Source: Mytilus galloprovincialis (lineage: Eukaryota; Mollusca; Bivalvia; Mytilida; Mytilidae). Taken from it: DNA of 64,000 nt. The stretch's first letter is position 1, and every line of letters begins with the position of its first letter. Shown one piece after another: positions 43,330-54,439 of the stretch. The DNA is taken from the NCBI RefSeq assembly GCF_965363235.1, contig NC_134843.1, positions 52,199,535-52,263,534 on the forward strand, in the 5' to 3' direction. The position numbers and the translations under genes were made by a program. The notes under the pieces were generated by a model, which was given only the letters and a program-made list of their open reading frames with translations, did not search any database and had not been told where the DNA came from.

Positions 43330-44015
43330 AATTGGGTTCGTGGTACTTAAGTGTTGTGTGGACTTGTCTGTCCTCTTGTTAACTTTCTTTTCGAATTAAA
43401 AGTTTTGAATATTCCCTTGGCATCTTGAATTTTACATGCGAAAACAAAATTACACGAAAACATAACATATGTAAAGGGTGCGGGGAGATAGAACACCACA
43501 CATTTCTCAACTTTTTCCAAAAACATACATAATGTTTAGTTACAATTTATTGAATCTAGTGACATTAACTGTTTCACACAGTACAATAAAAGATCTAACG
43601 CATCTATCTTGTAAACTATGAATACTGCAAATATTTCATGACATCAACAAACTATGTGAAAAAAAAGCCCTCATAATATTTAGTAAACATTGCCGAATTA
43701 GTGACAGAGTTCGTGTTTACTGCTTATCAGCAACAGAACAGTTCACTGTTATATATATAACAAACATTGATATGGGTTCCAAATCGATCAACATACAAAT
43801 GTATATACTCAATCCAATTTCACACATTCAGGTATATAAGCTATGATCCTTTTTAAAACAGTCTATTGAACTGAGGACAGGGGACTCTTAAAATATTTAC
43901 TTTTATTGTGTATATTAATGATCTTGTTGTTATTTTTTATTTTCATTTTGTTATGTTGTGTCACATGCTATAAATATGTAGTTGTATGGCAATAAAGATT
44001 TGAATTGAATTGAAT
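43330..44015 (+). repeat. Retroelement-like 3' tails
   Basis: 43335-43435 ('gttttgaatattcccttggc') is a diverged relative of the RT 3' tail and is duplicated at 60240-60370. 43960-44015 ends 'ggcaataaagatttgaattg' followed by 'aattgaat', the kind of simple-repeat tail left by non-LTR elements. No intact protein. Confidence 0.4.
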
Positions 44016-44219
44016 ATAAGGCAATTAGTTTTGACTCTGACAGAAAGACACCTCATTCGCAATTATACTGAATCTCCTTATTTTCACAAGTCTATAAAAC
44101 ACTACACAGAAGTGGAGAAACAAGTCTTTAGAATTACTAAAACCAGGATACAATATCGGAAGAATCAGTTCTCTCGCCACTTGCAACCGTCGTATTGTTC
44201 ATGACAAATATTTTATATA

Positions 44220-45215
44220 CAAGTGGGTTGATAAAGAAAAGGGATTGAAGACCGAATTGTTGTTTTTACAAATGAGACATATTTTTTTTTTTCTTTTAAA
44301 ACAAGTCATAATGTCATCAGTAATACCTAATTGAGGAAAATTACTTTTGTTCTAAAATTAAGAACCCTGAACCCTCACTCTTGATTTAAATGTGTTTGTT
44401 AATCAAACGTAGACACTTCTGTATTTGTTGTATCATTTATAGAAGTTGTTCACTTTGAGTTATTTAATCAAAGTTCATCATCTTTGAATAAACAAATGTA
44501 TATTTTAATGAGACATTATGCCCACAATAGAAAACTGACATCCTAAACAATTGACCGGTGGCTATATAATATCACGCTTAAAACTGCCTTAAATCTGTAG
44601 CAGAACGTGCTTTGTTTACCAACCTGTACGATAATGTATGTCTAAATGCGTCTCTTGTGGTCGCTATCTTCAAATTGCAGACAAAAGTAAAAAATTGAGC
44701 ACACTACAACTACATGTTGAAGCATTTACAGTAAACTTTTTTAAAGTTGATTAAGATGCAACTTGTTTATTTTTTTTAATTGTCACTACATAAATACAAT
44801 TGTCCATGTATCTTTTTTTGAATACCAGTAAGGATAAAAAATGAGGGAGAAAGTATTTATCGTGGGGCAACAAATACAAATAAATGGGGAATGTGTTCAT
44901 GGACACAAATACCCCGCTTGCATATAGCATTATACAGGGACAGAACTTAAGAACAGCCAAAAAATGATGCTACCCAAATTCGAACTTGATTTGAATGTTG
45001 TGGTAATAAGCATTGTGTAAATGTTTCATAAAATTTGGCTGGGGCATTTGGTTGGAATGGAATCGAATTATTTAACAAATTTTGTATTTGTAAAGAGGCA
45101 TACTTCTAGAACGCAAACGTGACGCCACCAAAATTCCAAAACTTAATCTGTGTTTTGTTGTAGCAAGCATTATTGATAAGATTCATAGAATTTAGTTGAG
45201 GTAAAATAATATATT
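44220..45215. other. No gene seen
   Basis: AT-rich; 44030-44300 is duplicated at 60630-60900 as part of the segmental duplication. Confidence 0.45.
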
Positions 45216-45219
45216 TGAT

Positions 45220-45665
45220 AGAGGGTTACATCTTACAAGAAATTCGAAGCTAATAAACCAAGAGTTCCAAATGGTGAAGTTGAAATCGTCCCTTCTTAAA
45301 TTTTACGGACGCCATCTCGAGTTGGTTGATCGTTATGGTATAACGTTTCACAGATGATATCGGATATGTTCCTTATGTCGAAACTACAATCCACTCCCTT
45401 TTTACCACGAATGTGACCTACGGAATTAGATTATTTACTGGGTTTGTAATACCATGAGCAACACGACGGGTGCTTACCCTTCCGGAGCACTTGATATTAC
45501 CCCCTGTTTTTGGTGGGGTTCGTGTTGCTTAGTCTTTAGTTTTCTATGTTATGCCTTGAATATGTACTATTATTTGTCTGTTTGTCTTTTAATTTTTTAG
45601 CAATGGCGTTGTCAGTTTTTTTTAGATCTATGAGTGTGACTGTCCCTTTGGTATCTTTCGTCCCT
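45220..45665 (+). pseudogene. Reverse transcriptase 3' end with tail, second copy
   Basis: Starts at 'gatagagggttaca' (DRGLHLTRN), then LKSSLLKFYGRHLELVDRYG, a one-base deletion near 45343, and the shared tail 'acgacgggtgcttacccttc' to 'ggtatctttcgtccct'. It is 5'-truncated about 370 bp further 3' than the copy at 11381. It ends within a few bases of the Tc1 relic. Confidence 0.75.
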
Positions 45666-45671
45666 ATTTAT

Positions 45672-46010
45672 CAGTAGGACAACGCCCGTTGTCTCGTGGC
45701 ACACATTTCGTTACACTTTTATGAGAGCAATCACATTCGTGAGTTGCCATGGCGAGCAAATGAATACAGCTTTATCGCCAATCGAACATCTGTGGGATTA
45801 ACTTGGACAACGTCTCAGAAATAGCCCAAATCTACCGGAAACGCTCGCTCAGCTCCGAATAGCACTTTCCAGGGAATGGGACAACATCCCTCAAGATTTC
45901 ATTCGACGTCTTATTGGTTCAATGCGACGGAGGTATCAGGCGGCAATAAATGCAAGAGGTTCGCATACACAGTTTTGTCACGTTAACTTGAATTTCGAAT
46001 TCGTCCTGTT
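45672..46010 (+). pseudogene. Tc1/mariner-type transposase relic
   Basis: Opens with DNARCLVAHISLHFYESNHI (the second Asp box, usually QDNARPH), then after a frameshift SPIEHLWD followed by a TAA where the catalytic block continues, then LGQRLRNSPNLPETLAQLRI and REWDNIPQDFIRRLIGSMRR. This matches the C-terminal third of Tc1 transposases (DD34E). The N-terminal DNA-binding half is absent; the sequence left of it belongs to the RT tail, so one element interrupted the other. Confidence 0.8.
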
Positions 46011-46019
46011 AAAATTGTC

Positions 46020-46735
46020 CGAAAATGTGCAATATTGTTTCAAATAGAGAAAACTCGTAATTATTTTCTTCAAAATGATGTTAGCTAACTATTCCATTAA
46101 CTTATTTTGTTATTATACATATAAATTATCTTACAAACTTGTAATTTAGCCTAGTATATATATCTTTACAACATTAAATTTCCTTAATTTCAAAATTTTA
46201 AATATCATATAGACATATCACTTTGAAAAATGTTTTTATTTTATTTCAAGTATTACAAAGTAGTGTGCGTTTCTTATCGTTATCCAAAAGATAATATATA
46301 GCTATAGTTAATAACAACATTTTTTTGTTTTGGGTTATTCAATTTTTTGTTTATAAATTCTGAAAAATTTCTAAAATCGGTATAAAAAATGCGGTTTTAG
46401 CTATTTTCAGGCGTTAATAATCAACTTGGTCATCTCTTACGGAAAATAAGTCAAATTGAACACAATGACGAATATCAAAGTACCTTTTGTTAAGCTTCGA
46501 AAACCTGAAATAGAAGTTAACATTTAGACAGTTTGTAAAGGCCCTGATGTAAAATCAATTCAGAAAAAATTGACCCAACAAATCTAATAAAAAATACTAA
46601 ATTTAAAACTGACAATCTACACTCTTAGAGTAAATATCTTACGTTAGCAATGTCAATGATATGTTTGCACTGTTTACATTGAAAATTTGTTTGTAAGTCT
46701 ACAGACAATTTCAAACTGTTGGATTTCTGACTTTT
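46020..46735. other. 3' flank of TRIM-like gene, nothing supported
   Basis: AT-rich DNA with no conserved motif recognised. Confidence 0.45.
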
Positions 46736-46742
46736 TAGCCGA

Positions 46743-48464
46743 TCATTTAACTTCATACAAACTGGCTGGTCCAAATAGATTCGTTACCATTAAAATATTT
46801 CTTCCTTTGTCAAAATAGATACCAAAAGGGTGTTGTATCCCATTCTCGTTTGTTAACAATCGACGCGCGTGCTTTCCATCTGGTGAAAGTACGACGATAC
46901 TGTTATGCTCATAGGATACCACGTACACGTTGGAATCATTATCAACTGCTACTCCGCGAACAGATTTCAAAATAGATTCGTCTTTGTATTCCCAAACCTT
47001 CTGTCCCGTGATTGTGTAGCATGTTACGGTATTTGATTGATTTATTGTATGGTATATTCTGTCGTTTGATGTTGTAACATAGTTCCAGTAATGCGCACCA
47101 TCGACTTTAACTACTGTAGTAACAGCACTTCCGATATTGACATCTGCTGTTTGAATACCCCTTCCTTCTTCATAATATAGTAATCTTCCTTTTTCATTTG
47201 TAATGCCGTAGCACGAATTGGACGTTTTAATCTGTCTTACAGTTTTTCTATTGACGATGTTGATTATTTCTATGTAATAAGGCTGTGCATTATGGGTGAC
47301 AGCGACCGTGTTTTCATCAATACATGTAACATCTAAAGGCCAATGGGATACAGGTGATTCACAAACAAACAATCCATTGTCGTTGTGGATTACAAGCCGA
47401 TCATTGGAGTAATCAGCAAAAACAATTTTACCAGAAGGCATGATAGTACAACCTGTGATTCCAATTCCGTTTTGCCCTTTCTGTATCTCAATTGTTTTTA
47501 ATAAGGTAAGCTGAATTTCATTAATTGTTTTTGGTATCTTTGGTATCATTAGCTGAGCTTGTTTTTCCCTATCCGTAGTCACGGAACTGGTTGACGGTTT
47601 TGGTATAACGGATATCTCACCAATCTTCGTCATAGATAGAATATCAGACATCTTGGCATGCATTCTCCATTGTAAGTTGAGTTGTTGTAAACATCCATCT
47701 TCTATTAAAGACATCATAAACTCCTCTTCTTTTTGAATCTCGGATTCAAACATTTTACCGCCAAAAAATGTCTGAAGGTCAGTTGCAAAACGTTTAGTCG
47801 CAGTTATATTTTTCTGTAGCTCATCTATTGTTTTCCCATGGTCGGAAACTTTTTGCACAAATCTGTTTATTTGTGATATGACTTTTTGTTCCGCAGCTTG
47901 TATATCCTGTTTTATGTCTTGTTCAAGTTTATCTAGATGTTTGTTGATCTTCTCACGTGTCTCTTTTATATCTGCATGGAATCTCTGTCGCTGATGCTTA
48001 ATTGCCTCTAAATTCTGCCTTCGATCTTCCACTATTCTTTCTATGTTTTTCTTCATTTCTTTTAAACTTTGTTCCATAATGTCAAATAATGCGGAACCTT
48101 TCGAGGTTTTAATAATTTCATCAATTACTTACAAATCACATTTCTTGTGATTTGTTGTGATGCAAGGCGGACAACAAAGTTTTTCGTGTAGAGAACAGTA
48201 GTGCTGATATTTTTTATCATGTTCTGGGCAGTATTGGTTTATGCTTGCTATTGTGTGCGGTATTTGTTTATAATCATTCATTGAAGTTACCTCATGATGT
48301 GTTGTTCCTCTTGAGGCTCGATGATGTTTTTCACACGATGTGCATATCCCTTCGTTGCACTCCGGACACCAAACGGCAGCCTCGTTCACCACGTCCTGAG
48401 CTTCACATACACCACAAAATGATCCACTAGCTGAAGCCATTCCTATCTTCAAAACAAAATTCAA
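46743..48464 (-). pseudogene. TRIM-like protein (two B-boxes, coiled coil, NHL-like propeller) with one in-frame stop
   Basis: Single exon, minus strand. Starts are possible at 48464 or 48440 (MASASGSF, more typical). B-box 1: CGVCEAQ..CPECNEGICTSC..HH. B-box 2: YCPEHDKKYQHYCSLHEKLC, then CPPCITTNHKKC. No RING is present. A TAA at 48129-48131 follows CDL. The same frame continues VIDEIIKTSKGSALFDIMEQ and a long coiled coil (EDRRQNLEAIKHQRQRFHAD), then a propeller with NHL-like blades (KIVFADYSNDRLVIHNDNG, VDNDSNVYVVSYEHNSIVVL) to the stop at 46743. Without the stop it would be about 573 aa, usual for bivalve TRIM56/TRIM45-like proteins. The stop overlaps a GTAAGT word, but no in-frame acceptor follows. 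So it is a recent nonsense mutation, a polymorphism or an assembly error. Confidence 0.8.
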
Positions 48465-48929
48465 AAATCATCTATTAGCTACTGACTTTAAAACATCTTA
48501 AGTATACTTCAAATCTGTTTCATTTAACTTGTAGTCCTTAACTTTGGACAGAAAATATCAAAACAAGAGGCTTCAAAGAGCCTGAATCGTTCACTATGAC
48601 ATTTTAGTATTCACTTTTACCTTTATTGCAATCAGTTGTTTGTTCATTAGTGAATCTTTTTTAGAAATCTTTTTGTATATCATGAGTCATTTTTGCATTT
48701 ATATTTATAAATATATCATATACATGTATATACATTCTAAAAATCGTTCATTATTTCATAGTGGTATCTTACTTTAGCTTTGTTTAAACCTGTTTATTTA
48801 CTTTTGACCTTAATTATTTATCCCTTGTAAATTTCCTTAACTATGTTTTTGCATTCAGGTATTGAAGATCAAATGTATTCGTTCATTGTGTGTTAATTTT
48901 CGTTTTTTTTTTATTAAGTTAAGCCTTCC

Positions 48930-49330
48930 AATTTATATTTTATAATGTGTTTTTTCGATGTCGTGATCGATGTTATACTATTGTTTCAGAAAAGGGAGAA
49001 GGTTTGGTACCATTAAAACGTTTTATCCCGCTGCAAATGTTTGCATCTGTCCTAAGTCAGGAATCTGATGTACAGTAGTTGTCGTCTATTTACGTAGTTC
49101 ATACGTGTTTCTAGTTTTTCGTTTTTATATAGATTAGACCGTTGGTTTTCCCGTATGAATGATTTTACATTAGTAATTTTTGGGGCCCTTTATAGCTTGC
49201 TGTTCGGTGTGAGCCAAGGCTCCGTGTTGAAGGCCGTACCTTGACCTATATTGGTTAACATTAATATTAATAAATTGTTATTTGGATGGAGAGTTGTCTC
49301 TTTGGCATTCATATCACATATTCCTACATC
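48930..49330 (-). repeat. Common mussel repeat, inverted, long copy
   Basis: 'aaaagggagaaggtttggta', 'cctaagtcaggaatctgatg', 'gttcggtgtgagccaaggct' and 'ggagagttgtctctttggca'. Matches 2570-2885 throughout. Confidence 0.8.
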
Positions 49331-49925
49331 TATATACAGTTCTTTTTAGATTATTACCAAATCATTAAAGTAAAAATCCTGATTCAAGATTTAATATTCA
49401 TATTAGAGTCTGATATTTGGCCAAGTTGACCAACTAGAACTTTCTACTTTACCTCGATCTACTTTTATTTTATTATTTGGTTTAAAATCCCCAATTCCCT
49501 TTTAGATAAAACTTAAATCATCATTTAGTTGAATCACAGCCTAAAAGGTGTCAATTGTGTAAACGTATTTTTAGGTCTTGTTTTGCTGATATTTAATGTT
49601 TTTTTCTATCTTTTAGTTTCTGTAGCCCCCAGAAAAAAATTTCACCAATGAGTTATAAGGATTTGATTGACTGTTTTTGTTAGTCTTTTTTCTGTTATAC
49701 TGTATTAGATTTTCTGTTTGAAAACACATCCAAGTTTGAAAACAGTAATCATCTTGCAAGGCCAATTACTGTTCTATTGGGCCAGTTGTTTGCAGAACAT
49801 AAAAAATAAACATCGAGAAAGGTGATCGTCGACTCGATTTACTTGAACGGAAATGTCTAAATATACTTCATTCCTTTAACTTTGAATATACAAACTATTC
49901 TTGACATTACAAAAATGTATTTCAT

Positions 49926-50084
49926 CAGAGGCGGATTTAGAGTTTTTTTAGGGGGCCCGGACCCACACCTTTTCTGGGGAAAATTTGGTAGATTATATAG
50001 GGAATCACTGAAGCATGACTTGAGCGGAGCCCCTCTCAGGGAGTCAGTGGTCCCCACTTATGAAAAGTTCAGGATCCGCCACTG
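49926..50084. mobile_element. Short hAT-like MITE
   Basis: Left 'cagaggcggatttagag', right the reverse complement of 'cagtggcggatcctgaac'; 159 bp, GC-rich interior. No clear target duplication. Confidence 0.5.
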
Positions 50085-50099
50085 GTCATTGTGTTTCTA

Positions 50100-50920
50100 T
50101 AAGAGCTATATATAAATCTGTGGTCATCACAAAGAACTGAAAGTACTTTTGATTTACTCTGCAAATTTAAATAAAAGTCATTTGCTAATGCATTGATAAT
50201 TAAGTAGATGATATAAAATAATATTAGTAGTTTTACCTTAAATGTTTAGTTTATGTCATTCAAAAATTCTTATCGAAACAATTCATGTCTTCTGACAAGG
50301 TCAATAAATCAACCCGGATGTTTAAATGTCACTATATACACGTAACGCATGTATACTTTACATCAAAAGAAACGCAGCACATGTACAAAAATTGCTGCAT
50401 TCATCAATAAAGTATATATTCCAGTTGTAAAATGAAGAGTTTAGACTGTTAGCGTGAATAGAAAAGAGCGTCGATAATTAAAAATAATTTTATATATTTA
50501 TTAAAAAAAAACGATAAATGGACAGTTAACAACAAAATATAAATTGGCGGGTCTCAAATATGACCGAGCGGGGTCTTAATAAACTAGTCAAAGCCGTTAA
50601 ACATCTGTACCAGTCGATGTCATATATATATATCAGTGGTGGAACCTGAAATCAACTGACTGCCATAAGAGAACTTCAGCAACAATGAGTCCTTAAATAA
50701 TCACCATAAAATTTCCTGCTAAAAGGGGGTGGGCTATAACATACTCGGGAAAATGTGAAGCTTTTCATACATGGTGCAGCTATACATAATTTCTCTTATA
50801 ACATAGTTGTTGTCTCTGTTTCATTTGAATGATCAGCTCACTTATATTTTCATCAATGTCAATCTTAAAAAAAAAAACACAATTGGCATAAACTTAATTG
50901 TAGCAAAGTGCCTTTTCAAG
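50100..50920. other. No gene seen
   Basis: AT-rich DNA between the MITE and the PIPOX exon 3 relic. I looked for copies of exons 4-9 here and found none. Confidence 0.45.
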
Positions 50921-50927
50921 TACTTAT

Positions 50928-50990
50928 GCTTTAAAACTATCTGGCATTTTTCTGTTATCGTGGTAAGATAATTGTTTGTAGCATATTTTT
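50928..50990 (-). pseudogene. PIPOX-like exon 3 relic
   Basis: 'ctgttatcgtggtaagataa' matches exon 3 at 37472-37491 with one change. Exon ends are degraded and the frame is lost ('gctttaaaactatctggc' for 'gctttgtaggtatctggt'). Downstream intron words ('cattgcgc.tcact', 'cctgatgaaa.ta') also match 37540-37610. Confidence 0.7.
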
Positions 50991-51312
50991 CAGGAATGAC
51001 AAAAGGACGCGTATTTTAACATTGCGCGTCACTATCGTGAACAATCAGAACATCTACCATGTCTATCCAGATGTTAAATAGCATTTGAGTTTGGCTGTTC
51101 CTGATGAAAGTAAATGACATTACGGAAAACGCCTCGAACGCACTGTTAGGTTATCCTTCTGTTTCAAAGTCTTCAATCAACATTTATTTACTCTCAAGTT
51201 AACTAAAAACAACTATCGTTTATTCTTTATTTTTCTTATGTTAACATTGACAATCACATCCCACATCCTTGTATTTCTGAAGGAACCCGTCGCAATGATA
51301 TGTTTGCATATC

Positions 51313-51381
51313 ATATCCTTGAGTGGTCTTTAAAACCGCCATTATGGTGTCCTAGTTTAGACTGTTCGAGACCGAACACAT
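51313..51381 (-). pseudogene. PIPOX-like exon 2 relic, splice donor lost
   Basis: The acceptor TTTATTAG is kept. It encodes DVFGLEQSKLGHHNGGFKDH, then SRI; the functional exon 2 reads DVLGLEQFELGHHNGGSQDH, then SRI. The GT donor ('atcatgtaaat' in the gene) is changed to 'atatgatatgc', so normal splicing is not possible. Confidence 0.85.
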
Positions 51382-51441
51382 CTAATAAATCATACAATAT
51401 CAAATTGATAACAGCAGTTCTAAACACGGATTCACCATAAT

Positions 51442-51700
51442 TAAAGGACGAGAAACAGTTGCAAATATGTCATGGAGATGGTAAATATCGAGAAACTTTG
51501 GCAACTATTTCATCACAATTAAAGATCGCGAAACAGTGGCAACTATTTTATCAATATTAATGACCGATAAACAGTGGCCACTATTTCATGAATATTAAAG
51601 GACATGAAACATAGGCTTATAGTCCATCCATATTGAATACCGATAAACAGTAGCAAATATAAAATCCATATTAAAGGACAAGAACAATTTCGCAATACTT
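51442..51700 (+). repeat. Degenerate tandem repeat, period about 40-45 bp
   Basis: About six units of the type 'attaaaggacgagaaacagt' then 'ggcaactatttcatca'. Two further units occur at about 58733-58800, within the other part of the duplicated region. Confidence 0.65.
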
Positions 51701-51719
51701 CATATAATGTGTTCTATCA

Positions 51720-51900
51720 TTTAGTTCGACAAAAAGAAGGGCGTGACACTTATATTGTCAATTATAAAATAGAGCCTGTTTGACAGGGCAGAAATGTATC
51801 TTGCATCAGACAACTTGCACGGACCAATCACATACACTGTATTTGAGAAATTATCTGAAAAAGTATAATTTCCATGTTCCATCTTGCACCCGCAATTTTT
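51720..51900 (+). repeat. Segment shared with 40910-41010 and 58825-58925
   Basis: 'gggcgtgacacttatattgt', 'tgtttgacagggcagaaatg' and 'tatcttgca' match the other two copies in order. It is a third copy of intron 1 DNA of the PIPOX-like gene. Confidence 0.6.
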
Positions 51901-51959
51901 CTTCAAAAATTCAGGCATATTTATTTGGAGTGTTTTAAGTTTTAGTATAACCTAGAGTA

Positions 51960-52900
51960 TATAATGCACCAACTATTGTCAGTTAAACACTCTTTCCTAT
52001 ATTTCTTCTAATAAAATATTATAATTCAAATGTTCACAGACAGGGTTTTTACTTCTGATAACAGCAGAAAACATTGAGCAATTTTAGTATAGTAGATGGT
52101 AATAGAAAGGAATTTAACTTTTTATTACCTAGGCAGATTTTTCATCTTGCAAATACAGTTTCAAAAGATAAATGACATTGTTAGCTATTATCTTCCAATT
52201 GTGATGTATTTTTCTTAAAATATGAAATAAAGTAATTGTGTTGAAAAAAAAACTGTTACCAACTCTGTCCTGATATTTGTCCTGATATTGAAGATTCTTT
52301 CATGTAACGGACATGTCGGACTATATTTTAGTATAATTTGTAACCTTTTGTATTGAAAATGCTAAAATAAATAATTTGCATTTGATAAAATATTGTAGGC
52401 TATACTAGCTATAGTAAACCAGATATCTTAAACTGAATTTATTCTCATAAGAAACTTTTTAAAATTGATTCACTTTCAAATTGGTAACAGAAATGACCTG
52501 TAATTTGTTTATATCATTTTTAAAATTGCAATTATAACCACATTTAACAACTGTTTGAATTACAGACAATAGTTCATAGATCCTCAATGTGTGTTCTTCC
52601 AGTTGTGTTATTTAAAATCCGGTTCTAAAGACTTTTTTTTTGGTTTTTTTTATTGCCAAAAATTAGACATTTTCAGATATTGTCTCAGTTGTTGAAAGGG
52701 TTCGCGTGGACGTCAATTTTTTGAAATACGTAATTGGATATAGAATTACTACAAATAATGACATGCTTACTTATACACCCTTCACATGTTACGCTGCTGT
52801 AATGGAAAAGTCCATATCTGCATCAGCATTAAGGAAATAAGTTAATCTGTATTATCGTTATCTTCAACCAAAAGATTTGTAACAGAGAGGCGAAATATAT
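51960..52900. other. No gene seen
   Basis: AT-rich intron-like DNA between PIPOX relic exons. Confidence 0.45.
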
Positions 52901-52917
52901 GATAGTAACATCTAGCC

Positions 52918-53044
52918 TTGCGGTCATAAAACTTTCGAGTCAGTTTTTTGTACTCGTACTCGAAAATCAACCAATGAAAATGCTGGATTTCATGTTTCGA
53001 GCATAATTTTTGTGCTCCAAGCACTGAGCAAAGTTTTATGACTT
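52918..53044 (+). mobile_element. MITE with 'GTCATAAAACTT' inverted ends, copy B
   Basis: Begins 'gcggtcataaaactttcgag' and ends 'agcaaagttttatgacttta'; interior 'gtactcgtactcgaaaat' and 'gtttcgagcataatttttgt'. Opposite orientation to copy A at 17249-17375. Confidence 0.65.
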
Positions 53045-53089
53045 TAATCCCTAATTTCATACGTCAAAAATAAGCTGACAACGCCTTGG

Positions 53090-53260
53090 TAAAAAAAAAA
53101 AAAAAAAAAAAACAACAGACAAACAACAGTACGCAAAACATAGCATAGAAAACTAAAGACTATGCAACACATACCCTATCAAAATTAGGGGGTGTGGGTT
53201 GTGACCTAAACTACTCTGGAAAGGTAAGACAACCCTACTCAACATCTTGCTACCGGTAAT
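53090..53260 (-). repeat. RT element 3' tail, diverged inverted copy
   Basis: After an A run of about 23 bases, 'cagacaaacaacagtacgca', 'atagaaaactaaagactatg' and 'aaaattagggggtgtgggtt' are the reverse strand of the tail at 11990-12160. Confidence 0.6.
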
Positions 53261-53269
53261 ATGTACGAT

Positions 53270-54180
53270 TCGTTATGTCATATTCGTGGAAAACTGGAAG
53301 GGATTGTCGTATTGACACGTAGTTCTCTGACAAGATGTTTAGAGAATATAGTATGATATTCATTAACAAAGACCTATGTTGGTCTCATATTTTTTAGGAA
53401 TATTTCTCCAGTTCTAAAACGTTTGTTTTCTCTTCGTCTAACAATTGCAAAAAACTTCTAGAAATGTTAACCACATAATTTACAGGAATAATTGGTTGAT
53501 GGATAGCAGTTTGAAAACACTCATTTTTATCGTTGAACGCTTGATTTCTCCTTAATGTATGTGATCAAAATGACCAGCTGATTTTTAAGATTTAACTCCC
53601 TTAGATGTTAACTGTAAAATATTAGACAAATAAAGTTCACAATTTAACATCATATAAACGATCTGAAAGGAATTTTTAGCTTTAGGTGTTTATATTTTTG
53701 AATGCAATTAAGTTCTTTAAACTATATAGTAGCAAGTAATAAAATTAATTAACGGATAAAGCCAATCTAAAAGAGAAAAAAATCACACTGAAAATATAAT
53801 TTAGCAAAGATAAACAAACAGTCATGCTACATGTTGTAGTCTAGTATGATGCACACAAGAAATGTCTCAATGTTGAAGTAGCATACATTGTGCACACATT
53901 TTGCCATATTTGAGATTCCTTTGTAATACATTTTTATAATACTTTACATAGATTTTTTAAATGTTAATCTTATTTGCCCTACGCAAATTTTCGCCATTTC
54001 CTACGTTTGATTTGAAATCAAATCGTTTAAAACTTTGATTTGAGAACAGTTTTGTATTGACGTTCAAAATTCACAATCCATTTGAATTTTCAAGGTACAA
54101 AACGAAAGGGAATCGTGTAAACTCTAACACGATAAAGACTAGTGCAAAGATCGAGAAATCGTTTCCTTTCTTCGCATACA
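53270..54180. other. No gene seen
   Basis: AT-rich DNA without supported features. Confidence 0.45.
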
Positions 54181-54415
54181 AGTGCCACATGTGGAGCAGG
54201 ATCTGCTTACTCTTCCGGAGCACCGGAGATCACCCCTAGTTTTTGGTGGGGTTCGTGTTGTTTATTCTTTAGTTTTCTATGTTGTGTCATGTGTACTATT
54301 GTTTTTCTGTTTTTCTGTTTGTCTTTTTCATTTTTAGCCATGGCGTTGTCAGTTTGTTTTAGATTTATGAGTTTGACTGTCCCTTTGGTATCTTTCGTCC
54401 CTCTTTTAAACTATT
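54181..54415 (+). repeat. RT element 3' tail, third direct copy
   Basis: 'agtgccacatgtggagcagg', 'cttccggagcaccggagatc', 'agccatggcgttgtcagttt', 'ttggtatctttcgtccctct'. Close to 12008-12232, with 'tttttctg' duplicated. No RT coding sequence remains. Confidence 0.8.
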
Positions 54416-54439
54416 TTACAAATAAATATAAATAGACTT

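Noticed and set aside
44010-44204. 64-codon open frame with a plausible protein-like composition
   Set aside because: The duplicate at 60630-60800 has stops and shifts in the same region, and no motif is recognised.
48078-48140. Short intron in the TRIM-like gene using GTAAGT at 48132
   Set aside because: The 51 nt after the stop are in the same frame and continue the protein similarity, and no acceptor restores the frame; a nonsense change is simpler.
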